Assembly (NCBI GenBank): GCA_018901625.1
Contig: JAHIEM010000038.1
Location: forward strand, 1-11,817
Source: Nanobdellota archaeon
Lineage (GTDB): Archaea > Nanobdellota > Nanobdellia > Pacearchaeales > GW2011-AR1
DNA: 11,817 nucleotides
Direction of reading: 5' to 3'
Shown: one piece after another, positions 1 to 6,342 of the stretch
Numbering within the stretch: the first letter of the stretch is position 1
Layout: every line of letters begins with the position of its first letter
The notes under the pieces: model-generated
The model's database searches: none
Seen by the model: the letters and a program-made list of their open reading frames with translations, nothing else
Told to the model about the DNA's origin: nothing
Made by a program: the position numbers and the translations under genes

Positions 1-1
1 A

Positions 2-502
2 AATGGCAAAAAAGAAAAAGAGAGGTATTTTAGAATAATCCTCTCTGGAGAAGACATTTATAAATTCGGAATAAATGTTGGATTCAGAAATAAATTTAAG
101 CAGGACAGATTAAAGAAAAAAATTGATTTTGAAAAGTATAATACCAATATAAAACTGTTTCCAATAGGAAAAATTTTGAAAGACGCAAGAAATGAAAACA
201 AAATTCCCGCCATAAAATTGGCTAATTTGCTTGGATGCACAAAACAAATGATCTATGAATATGAGTGGGGGCTTTATGCGTTGTCCAAAAAATCAGCAAA
301 CCAATTTTTAGAAGCGCTTAATAATCTGGGAGCAACAAGTAACAAAATTGAATTTATTAATAAAATTATCAGCAGAGGATATTCATTCAGAAGAGTGGAA
401 AATGTAGAAGAAATAGAGTATAATTGCCAGTATGTTTATGATTTTCAGGTTTGTGAAGAAGGGGGGCATTTTGTTCATGGAACAGGAATAGTTATCTCAA
501 AT
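2..502 (+). other. Intein, C-terminal portion: end of a LAGLIDADG endonuclease, HTH-like segment, C-terminal splicing domain
   Basis: In frame with the MinD C-extein. The first residues contain YFRIILSGEDIYKFGINVGF followed by RNKFKQDRL, which fits the second half of a LAGLIDADG homing endonuclease (ending in IGF...K...L). Bases about 206-322 encode a helix-turn-helix-like stretch, IPAIKLANLLGCTKQMIYEY. The C-terminal splicing blocks read YVYDFQV, then GGHFVHGTGIVISN, matching intein block F and block G. The terminal Asn (500-502) is followed by Thr as the +1 nucleophile (503-505). The penultimate residue is Ser instead of the usual His. The N-terminal splicing half lies outside the window. 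I infer a homing-capable intein; its activity cannot be judged from this part. Confidence 0.88.
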
Positions 503-1207
503 ACAACCACTGCAATAAATCTTGCAGTAGCTCTAAATTCTTTAAACGAAAATGTTGTTGTAGTAGATACAAATCTCACGACTCCAGATTTAGGAGTCTA
601 TCTCGGTGCCCCGATTGTTCCTGTCTCTCTAACTCACGTCTTGTTAGGAAAAGCAGATGTAGATGAAGCAATCTACGAACACGAATCAGGAACAAAAATA
701 GTGCCCTGCTCACTCTCAATAAAAGAAATGGAAAAAGTCAAGCCAGAAAAAATCCACGACATTGCAAAGAGATTAAGAAAGATTTCAGACTACATTATCT
801 TTGATTCTGCAGCAGGGTTAGGAGAAGATACGCAGACAGTGATGGAAGCTGCAGACGAAATAATAATTGTGGCAAATCCAGAACTCCCATCAGTAACTGA
901 TGCACTCAAGACAGCAAAGATTGCAGAAAATCTAGGCAAGCCAGTAAGAGGAGTAATAATCACACGAGTTAAAAAAGACGGATTAGACATGCCCTACGCA
1001 AATGTAAAAGAAATGCTTGAAGTTCCTATTCTCGGAGTAGTCCCAGAAGACTCAAAAGTGCGCCATAGCCACGTAATGAAAAACGCAGTCTTTCACACCC
1101 ATCCTAAAAGCAAAGCAGCAAAGGCATACCTGGACATAGCCAAGAAGATAACCGGAAAAGACTATCCTAAAAAGCGAGTTTCTTTGTGGCAGAGATTATT
1201 TGGATAA
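2..1207 (+). CDS. minD: MinD-family ATPase, C-terminal part, interrupted by an intein (5' partial)
   Basis: MinD/ParA P-loop ATPase used for cell-pole or division-site positioning at the membrane. The frame is open from base 2, so the TTG at 176 is not a start; the true start lies outside the window. The C-extein begins at 503 with TTTAINLAVALN, which is the sequence that normally follows GKGGVGK in the Walker A loop. The missing N-extein would therefore be only about 15 residues. Further motifs are the VVVDTNLTTPDLG segment (switch I/Walker A' region), the Walker B-like YIIFDSAAGLGED, and IIVANPELPSVTDALK. The 234-residue C-extein has the usual MinD length. The end, KKRVSLWQRLFG, resembles the amphipathic membrane-targeting helix of bacterial MinD (ending KRLFGG in E. 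coli). Splicing is required to rebuild the ATP site. The family call is confident; the exact role in this archaeon is inferred. Confidence 0.9.
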   Translation, partial: NGKKEKERYFRIILSGEDIYKFGINVGFRNKFKQDRLKKKIDFEKYNTNIKLFPIGKILKDARNENKIPAIKLANLLGCTKQMIYEYEWGLYALSKKSANQFLEALNNLGATSNKIEFINKIISRGYSFRRVENVEEIEYNCQYVYDFQVCEEGGHFVHGTGIVISNTTTAINLAVALNSLNENVVVVDTNLTTPDLGVYLGAPIVPVSLTHVLLGKADVDEAIYEHESGTKIVPCSLSIKEMEKVKPEKIHDIAKRLRKISDYIIFDSAAGLGEDTQTVMEAADEIIIVANPELPSVTDALKTAKIAENLGKPVRGVIITRVKKDGLDMPYANVKEMLEVPILGVVPEDSKVRHSHVMKNAVFHTHPKSKAAKAYLDIAKKITGKDYPKKRVSLWQRLFG

Positions 1208-1212
1208 GTTAG

Positions 1213-1875
1213 TTCAGTTCTTCTGCTCATAAAGTTTTGGAAGAGATGGAAGATAGATATAGAAATCATGGAAGAACACACTTCTTTTTTGCTGATGAAT
1301 TATTTACTTTTGACTCACAAAGAGTTGCAGACATTTGTAAGGGCATAAAAGACAGAGGATTGCAGAGTAAGATTAAATACAGAATTTTTGCAAGAGTTGA
1401 TAATATTGCCAAGAATAAATTAGATTTACAAATGCTTAAAGAATCTGGATGTAATGGTTTATTTTTTGGTGTTGAATCAATGAACGAAGATACTTTAAGA
1501 AAATTAAGAAAGGGAACAACTCCTGAGATGATTGAACAAGCAATTAATAGAACATACGACGCAGGAATTCCAGTTTGGGCATCTTTAATGGTAGGTTATC
1601 CATGGGAAACAGAAGAACAGTTAAAACAAAGTTTAGATAGATACACTTCGATAGTTGAACAAGGAAAGGTTTTTCATACCTATTCAGCTTTTATAACTCC
1701 GTTCCCTGGAACTGAATTCCACCATTATTGCAGAAGTAATGGCTTAATCACAAATCCAAACTATTTGAAATCAGATTGTTCAATTCCTTCATTAAGAACA
1801 CCAATTCCGCAAGATAGATTAATTGATATTCACAGGCAGTTTAGAGATAGAATAAATAAATATGAAGGAGCTTAA
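1213..1875 (+). pseudogene. Radical SAM protein, 5'-truncated (C-terminal half of the barrel only)
   Basis: The open frame starts right after a TAG at 1210-1212, three bases beyond the minD stop. Possible starts are TTG 1237 or ATG 1246, but homology to the family seems to begin before them (SAHKVLEEMEDRYRNHG). Recognisable radical SAM barrel features are FFFADELFTFDSQRV, the FGVESMNEDTLRKLRKG strand-loop (GxES type) and the MVGYPWETEEQ motif. This is the pattern of the B12-binding-domain radical SAM group (Elp3/MiaB-like barrel). The CxxxCxxC cluster motif and any N-terminal cobalamin domain are absent, so it cannot bind the catalytic 4Fe-4S cluster. It may be a remnant after recombination, or still be translated as an inactive protein. 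The 3' end carries the Shine-Dalgarno of the following mini-ORF. Confidence 0.75.
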
Positions 1876-1876
1876 A

Positions 1877-1933
1877 ATGTTCAAATTTAAAAAGTGGCTT
1901 ATCTTATCTAAATCAGAAAAGAGGATAAAATGA
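1877..1933 (+). CDS. 18-residue mini-ORF, possible leader peptide for the kinase-GrpB gene
   Basis: An ATG at 1877 follows a good Shine-Dalgarno, GAAGGAG at 1864-1870. It encodes MFKFKKWLILSKSEKRIK, a basic and partly hydrophobic peptide. Its TGA stop (1931-1933) overlaps the ATG of the next gene (1930-1932) as ATGA. The next gene also has its own GAGG at 1921-1924 inside this ORF. The layout suggests translational coupling. No family is recognisable, and it could be a chance ORF or the last residues of a deleted gene. Confidence 0.4.
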   Translation: MFKFKKWLILSKSEKRIK

Positions 1934-2943
1934 GTTATTACATAATAATTCGAGGACCATTAGGAATAGGAAAATCTACAATATCCAAGGAATTAGCCGA
2001 AGAGCTAAATGCAAAATATGTCTCAATGGACAAGATTCTCGAGGAGAACAATCTGGAGAAGGTTAGTAAAAGACAAGGGTGTATTCCAGCTAGAAATTTC
2101 ATAAAAGCAGATAATATTATCTTACCTAAACTAAAAAAGGCACTTTCATCAGGGAAGATAGTAATCCTCGACGGATGTTTTTATCATAAAGAACAGATTG
2201 AGCATCTTAATAAAAGTTTGAAGTTTATGCATTATGCATTTAATTTAAAGGCACCTCTAAGCGTTTGCATTGACAGAGATAGAAAAAGACCTGTAATTTA
2301 TGGCAAAGATGCAGCAAAAGCAGTATATAGTTTAGTTTCTAAATTTGAATATGGAGTAAATCTTAATACTGAAAATAAAAGTTCTAAAAATTGTGTTAAA
2401 GAGATTATTGATTACATCAAAGCATATGCTAAAGCCCATAGTTTTAATGAGTATAACCCTAATGTCATCAGACTTTTTGAAAATGAAAAAGAAAAATCTA
2501 TTAAAATTCTTGGGAAGAAAATAAAAATAGAGCATGTTGGTAGCACAGCAGTTCCCGGGCTCGGAGGAAAGGGAATAATTGATATTGCTATTTTTACTCC
2601 GAAAAATAAGTTGAAAACTTATACGTTAAGATTAAGAGAATTAGGGTTCGAAGAGAGACCTAATCATCCGGGAAATGACAAAAGGGTTTTTATGTTGAGG
2701 GTTATTAAAGAAAATGGTAAAGAAAGAAGAGTCCATGTTCATCTTTGTTTAACTGACGAATTTTGGAACTCGTTTATAATATTCAGGGATTATTTAAGAG
2801 CAAATAGAGAAGCAAGAGACGAATATGCAAGAATTAAGAAAGAAGGTGCAAAATACTCAAAGGGAGATGGTAAAAAATATATGGATTATAAATCTAATTT
2901 TCTAAAGAAAACAGTTAAAAAAGCTTTAAAGGAGATAAAATGA
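1930..2943 (+). CDS. Fusion of P-loop kinase and GrpB/UPF0157-type nucleotidyltransferase
   Basis: Two domains are visible in 337 residues. Residues 1-170 form a P-loop kinase of the adenylate-kinase-like/AAA_33 kind: Walker A GPLGIGKST at 9-17, a hydrophobic strand ending in aspartate (IVILDG, 77-82) like Walker B, and a LID-like CIDRDRKRP at 113-121. Residues 175-337 match GrpB (UPF0157): HVGSTAVPG at 202-210 is the nucleotidyltransferase GS motif, KGIIDIAIF at 214-222 supplies the expected metal-binding Asp, and RVHVHLC plus FRDYLRANREARDEYARIKK complete the family signature. The start is ATG with GAGG five bases upstream. The substrate is unknown. GrpB domains are known fused to dephospho-CoA kinase in actinobacteria; this kinase half does not look like CoaE. 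The gene overlaps its downstream neighbour by ATGA. Confidence 0.85.
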   Translation: MSYYIIIRGPLGIGKSTISKELAEELNAKYVSMDKILEENNLEKVSKRQGCIPARNFIKADNIILPKLKKALSSGKIVILDGCFYHKEQIEHLNKSLKFMHYAFNLKAPLSVCIDRDRKRPVIYGKDAAKAVYSLVSKFEYGVNLNTENKSSKNCVKEIIDYIKAYAKAHSFNEYNPNVIRLFENEKEKSIKILGKKIKIEHVGSTAVPGLGGKGIIDIAIFTPKNKLKTYTLRLRELGFEERPNHPGNDKRVFMLRVIKENGKERRVHVHLCLTDEFWNSFIIFRDYLRANREARDEYARIKKEGAKYSKGDGKKYMDYKSNFLKKTVKKALKEIK

Positions 2944-3470
2944 AGATAAAAAAATTAAACCCTCAAGAGATTATGACTACTAAAGATTTTCCTGTGCATA
3001 ATCCACATATCTTAAAGATTTATTTTAAGATTTGCAAGGAAAAAGTAGAAGAGATTTTACCACCGACTCCAGTAATTCCATTCTCAATTGGGCTTCCTTT
3101 ATTAGCAGATAAGAATAAAGAATCAGAAATGTATAATAAAAGAATCAAAGAGTATGTAAAAAGTAACCCTGAAGTAAAATATCTTATGGTTGATGGAAGT
3201 CATAAAACTACTGCATTGACTCTAACTCATAAAAAGATTCATGCAATTATTCTTGAAACAGACAAAGACATTAAAGAAGTCAAGGAATTAATGAAAACTG
3301 GAGAAATATTTGGGATTAATAAGATAAATCCAATAAAGAAAGAATTAAAACTCTTAGCCAAACATTTTAAAGATGCTAAATTTTTTGAGTCAGTAGAAGA
3401 TAAAACAAAAAGAATGGTTAAGAAAAAAGTTATCCCTAAGTATATGATTGATTATTATAAAGGAAAATAA
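2940..3470 (+). CDS. Small protein with a ParB/sulfiredoxin-like DGxH motif
   Basis: The 176-residue product starts at an ATG overlapping the previous stop (ATGA), with GGAG at 2931-2934, so it is co-translated with the kinase-GrpB protein. The central segment YLMVDGSHKTTALTL (residues 81-95) resembles the ParB/Srx-fold core in which a VDGxHR-type loop precedes a helix and binds nucleotide phosphates. The usual Arg is Lys here. Preceding PPTPVIPFSIG could be the first strand region. No DNA-binding helix-turn-helix of a full ParB is visible. The C-terminus is very lysine-rich. A nucleotide-binding or nucleotide-hydrolysing role alongside the GrpB fusion is inference; the family call is tentative. 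Confidence 0.5.
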   Translation: MKIKKLNPQEIMTTKDFPVHNPHILKIYFKICKEKVEEILPPTPVIPFSIGLPLLADKNKESEMYNKRIKEYVKSNPEVKYLMVDGSHKTTALTLTHKKIHAIILETDKDIKEVKELMKTGEIFGINKINPIKKELKLLAKHFKDAKFFESVEDKTKRMVKKKVIPKYMIDYYKGK

Positions 3471-3660
3471 AAAATCAGGTCAGGGGGGCGCTTAACTGCT
3501 CATTTTTGCATAGTTTAATTTCATTCAATTTTAACACCCAACTTTCTTAGTGAAAAATTGCCAACGTCGATAAAAATCTTAAATTTAGCGGAAGAACATT
3601 AACTAAGGTTAAACATCTCGTGAGTGTGATGAACCTGCTGATTTTAAGAGTATAGAAAAC

Positions 3661-3670
3661 AATAAATATC
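3661..3670 (+). promoter_or_regulatory. TATA box for tRNA-Val
   Basis: AATAAATATC sits about 26 bp upstream of the first tRNA base, the normal archaeal TATA-to-start distance. It lies inside the MITE-like element, so the tRNA would carry its own promoter. Confidence 0.5.
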
Positions 3671-3690
3671 CGAGATTTCTCTAGTTCCCA

Positions 3691-3762
3691 GGACCTATAG
3701 TCTAATGGCTACGACAAGTCGTTCACGTCGACTGGATAGCAGTTCGATTCTGCTTAGGTCCA
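3691..3762 (+). tRNA. tRNA-Val (anticodon CAC)
   Basis: The cloverleaf folds fully. The acceptor is GGACCTA (3691-3697) with TAGGTCC (3755-3761), seven Watson-Crick pairs. The D stem is GTC/GAC with GG in the loop. The anticodon stem is AGTCG (3717-3721) with CGACT (3729-3733), loop TTCACGT and anticodon CAC at 3724-3726. The variable loop is GGAT. The T stem is AGCAG/CTGCT with loop TTCGATT. The discriminator is A3762, and CCA is not encoded. A T-rich stretch TTTTGTTCTTT follows directly and may terminate transcription. It decodes GUG. Confidence 0.95.
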
Positions 3763-3908
3763 TTTTGTTCTTTAGAAAAATATGCCGCCTATCACGCCTC
3801 TTCCAAAATAATGGATTAGAGACATAATGGCAAATAACTTCCCCAATTTTTCTCAAAAATTAGCCAGTTAAGTGCTCCCAAAAACACATAGTTAAATGCT
3901 CCCCAGAG

Positions 3909-5522
3909 TTAGCTTTCAAGTCTTTGAACAACGCTGTCAAGTTCTGATTCTGTGAATTGTCCATTTAACAATTCTCTAAGACCCCTATCATTAATCAATC
4001 TTTCATAAGGAACTCTAACCTCTCTATGAACTAAAACAGGGAATCTAAAACTACTGCCTTCAAATTCATACCCTCCAAAGAATCTTTTTGCTCCGCTTAT
4101 ATCAACTGAAGGTTTATTTCTATAGGAAACATCAACATCAATTGTTTTAAATCCTGCGTCAATATAGCTTATCTGTCTTGAACCATCAGTTGTTCTAATT
4201 ATTGGAACAAAGATTGCAGTATTTCTATTCAAATCAGCATCATTTTGCGCATCACCTAACCATGATGAAGCCTTATCTATAGCTATTTTAGCGTCTCCAT
4301 TCTGATAAGGTAGATGAATAGAATCTTTTGAAGTTAATTCTAGTCCTTTCAAAAGTAATTTCATTTCTTCTAATTCTTCACCAAGGGGTATATCTGCCCT
4401 ACTACCGTCATTCATTAATCTTTTTCTATCTAAAACTTCTGGCAAAGTTGTTCTAATCGTCTCTCCTAAAAAATCAAGACTTGCTCTCATCCTTTCATAA
4501 GAAGTAGCAAAGGGTTCAACACTTAATTCTGGTTGTATAACTATTGGAGCATTATGCCTTGCACAGGCTTGTAGAGTATCCTCAAAAGATATGTGCCCTA
4601 TATGAGTATGTCTTGTTCCTGCCCACTGAGATATAAATTCATTTTCAAGAATTTCTGCATATTTATCATTAACTAATAATTTTCTAAACTCTTCACTATC
4701 TCTCAGAACTAATGGTGTAATCTCATGCATCTGCCTTATATAAAGTCCTGAATCTGCATCTGGAACAAATCTAACTCTCCCCTCCCTAACTGCTTGAACT
4801 AATAATCTCCCTAATCCTTCTGGGAGATCACTTTGCATTTCAAAAGATAATTGTTTAAAGAATTCTTGGTCTGGAAGTTCAGCTGAAGGAAATAAACAAG
4901 ATTTCCCTTCTGGTTTTCCAGTCATTCTTGAATAAAGACCTAAGATTGCATTATAAGTTTCTTGCAATCTGCTATCTCCGTCTATAGCTCTGTCGATTTG
5001 GTTTATAATCTCTTGATTTAAGCATTCAGCATCTTCTCTGCCTACGAAAAATCCAGGCCTTCTGGACAAGACTTTTATTTGTCTATACGCATCTGTTAAT
5101 TGAGGAGTCCAATCATAAAATCCTTGGGGGAGTGCCATTGCAGGTTCATTAGCAGTTTGTCTTGACCTTGCTGCAGAAATGTATATTTGAGCATCCCCAC
5201 TAACTAATCTTTCTAAGTTTTCTAAAAAATTCTCTCTTGATAAATGATGCCCTCGCTCATGAATCCTTTCTTCTACTGTTGCGTAAACTCCATCAATAAA
5301 ATTCTTTACTTTTGCAAATCTTACTAAAGAAAAAGAAGGCAATGCTCCGCGTTGTAATAAATCAACAGGATTTGTATAAACTGTTTCTTCACTTCTTCTT
5401 CCATATCCTTTGTGAATTTCTTCTTTTGGAACTTCAGCAGAAAGTGTTGCATTTCTTCCATCAATCTTGACTATTAATCCTCTGACTTCTTTTTCAACAA
5501 TCCCAGACCCATATGTTTGCAT
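3909..5522 (-). CDS. Uncharacterised 537-residue protein with HERGHH and HTHIGH histidine clusters
   Basis: I do not recognise the family. The start is ATG at 5522 with a TATA box 25 bp upstream, so the mRNA is probably leaderless. There is no signal peptide or membrane segment, and the protein looks soluble and cytoplasmic. Two histidine-rich sites stand out. EERIHERGHHLSRENF (residues 85-100) contains HExxH, the zinc-binding motif of many metallopeptidases. GTRHTHIGHISFEDTLQACA (302-321) has an HxH followed by a helix and a strand ending IVIQPE, faintly reminiscent of a PHP phosphoesterase start. Neither is proof of catalysis, and a third zinc ligand is not obvious. The C-terminal part is beta-rich (IAIFVPIIRTTDGSRQISYI). 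Its stop codon abuts the right end of the MITE-like element. Confidence 0.75.
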   Translation of the reverse strand: MQTYGSGIVEKEVRGLIVKIDGRNATLSAEVPKEEIHKGYGRRSEETVYTNPVDLLQRGALPSFSLVRFAKVKNFIDGVYATVEERIHERGHHLSRENFLENLERLVSGDAQIYISAARSRQTANEPAMALPQGFYDWTPQLTDAYRQIKVLSRRPGFFVGREDAECLNQEIINQIDRAIDGDSRLQETYNAILGLYSRMTGKPEGKSCLFPSAELPDQEFFKQLSFEMQSDLPEGLGRLLVQAVREGRVRFVPDADSGLYIRQMHEITPLVLRDSEEFRKLLVNDKYAEILENEFISQWAGTRHTHIGHISFEDTLQACARHNAPIVIQPELSVEPFATSYERMRASLDFLGETIRTTLPEVLDRKRLMNDGSRADIPLGEELEEMKLLLKGLELTSKDSIHLPYQNGDAKIAIDKASSWLGDAQNDADLNRNTAIFVPIIRTTDGSRQISYIDAGFKTIDVDVSYRNKPSVDISGAKRFFGGYEFEGSSFRFPVLVHREVRVPYERLINDRGLRELLNGQFTESELDSVVQRLES

Positions 5523-5542
5523 TTTAAAAAGTAAGATTTAAG

Positions 5543-5552
5543 TATATAAAAA
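5543..5552 (-). promoter_or_regulatory. TATA box for the 537-residue gene
   Basis: On the minus strand this reads TTTTTATATA, centred about 25 bp upstream of the ATG at 5522, which implies transcription starting at or next to the start codon. No Shine-Dalgarno is seen. Confidence 0.6.
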
Positions 5553-5568
5553 GGTATTCCAAAAAAGT

Positions 5569-5814
5569 TCATCTAAGATAAGTAGTTAATTTTGTTTGGT
5601 TACAAGTTAGTTGCTCTCCAATTTTTCTCAGTAAATAACACTCATTATTTACAGAAACAATCCCCTCTTTCTCTAAATTTCTCCAATTTGCTCTCTCTTA
5701 TGCAGCCCGAGCAAGATAACTATTAATCACTTTAGAATCAAGATACTTCCCGCTTTCAGCTTCAAGTATTTCAGGCGGGATCATATTATTCAAGAAAAAT
5801 CTGGTTATTTCAAC
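5569..5814 (-). pseudogene. Broken gene remnant with an in-frame stop
   Basis: This minus-strand frame of 81 codons has protein-like composition but one internal TAA at 5700-5698. The first part reads VEITRFFLNNMIPPEILEAE, then SGKYLDSKVINSYLARAA. After the stop comes ERANWRNLEKEGIVSVNNE, then CYLLRKIGEQL, ending at TGA 5571-5569. The second part could be a winged-helix-like end, but I cannot name the family. An upstream stop (TAG 5817-5815) cuts off any N-terminal part. The reading continues in one frame on both sides of the TAA, as expected for a point nonsense mutation in a decaying gene. A 28-codon peptide from ATG 5784 remains possible. This remnant fills most of the gap between its two neighbours. 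Confidence 0.5.
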
Positions 5815-5830
5815 CTAGCTTATCTTAAAC

Positions 5831-6298
5831 CTAAATTTCTCTTTTAGAACTAGGCAAATTAATCAAATAAGGCTTAGGATTCTGGAGAACATTATTAACT
5901 CTCTCTGCAAATTCCTCAGAAGAAGGCCATTCTGCAAGCCTATATACCCCCCAAGAAGGAAATTGTGAATACAATCCAAATTCCTTTGGCTCTAAACCAT
6001 AAGGATTAAAAGAAGCAGATGTAAACAATTTTGTTTTTCTATGAACCTCTAGGTCAAGAGCTAATCCGTAATGAACATAAACATTAGTGTCATCCCAGTA
6101 ATTACTCATTCCCAGCTTCAACCCCTTTCCTTCAGGCAAGTGTCCTGCTAAGAACATGAAGATGTCTCTATCACCTAAAACTTCTGAAACAACAGAATCC
6201 AAGTCTCCTTTATCTTCAACTTCAGGAAAATCTTTTGATAACTGGGCTTGCAAAACTCTTCTCGTTTTATTTGAAATCACAGGCACTTTTACTAGCAT
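5831..6298 (-). CDS. Uncharacterised 155-residue protein
   Basis: I do not recognise this protein. The frame opens with TTG 6301 but ATG 6298 is the better start, since a TATA-like box lies 26 bp upstream. No membrane segment, signal peptide or cysteine cluster is present. It is rich in aromatic residues: MSNYWDDTNVYVHYGLALDL in the middle and LYSQFPSWGVYRLAEWPSSE towards the end, followed by a helix EEFAERVNNVLQ. The C-terminus is short and basic (PSSKREI). It lies 44 bp downstream of metG in the same direction, but its own promoter suggests separate expression. Confidence 0.65.
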   Translation of the reverse strand: MLVKVPVISNKTRRVLQAQLSKDFPEVEDKGDLDSVVSEVLGDRDIFMFLAGHLPEGKGLKLGMSNYWDDTNVYVHYGLALDLEVHRKTKLFTSASFNPYGLEPKEFGLYSQFPSWGVYRLAEWPSSEEFAERVNNVLQNPKPYLINLPSSKREI

Positions 6299-6319
6299 CA
6301 AACAAAAAGAATAAAGCAG

Positions 6320-6328
6320 TTTTTAAAG
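6320..6328 (-). promoter_or_regulatory. TATA box for the 155-residue gene
   Basis: Minus strand CTTTAAAAA, about 26 bp upstream of ATG 6298. This spacing supports the ATG rather than the TTG three bases earlier and implies a leaderless transcript. Confidence 0.45.
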
Positions 6329-6342
6329 ATTATTGCACTCTA

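Larger units (their letters stand above)
3483..3904. mobile_element. MITE-like element with IS-type inverted ends, enclosing tRNA-Val
   Basis: The left end reads GGGGGGCGCTTAACT (3483-3497). The right end, on the minus strand, reads GGGGAGCATTTAACT (3904-3890), a 12/15 match with only transitions. Both ends continue with five bases and then TTTTTG. On the right a second copy GGGAGCACTTAACT follows (3879-3866); on the left a weaker CATAGTTTAATT follows. This is the layout of transposase-binding ends. No transposase and no clear target duplication are present. Apart from tRNA-Val, I see no gene in 3498-3690 or 3763-3889. The right end lies four bases before the stop codon of the 537-residue gene. 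The IS family is not identified. Confidence 0.5.

Noticed and set aside
176..178. TTG as the start of the first gene
   Set aside because: The frame is open to the window edge and the upstream codons read as a LAGLIDADG endonuclease in the same intein.
3600..3650. C/D-box-like sequence GTGATGA followed by GCTGA upstream of tRNA-Val
   Set aside because: The C-like and D-like boxes are only about five bases apart, too close for a guide, and no C'/D' pair is found.
3843..5630. 13-base match CCAATTTTTCTCA at 3843 and 5618
   Set aside because: AT-rich and short; the flanks do not align, so it is likely chance.
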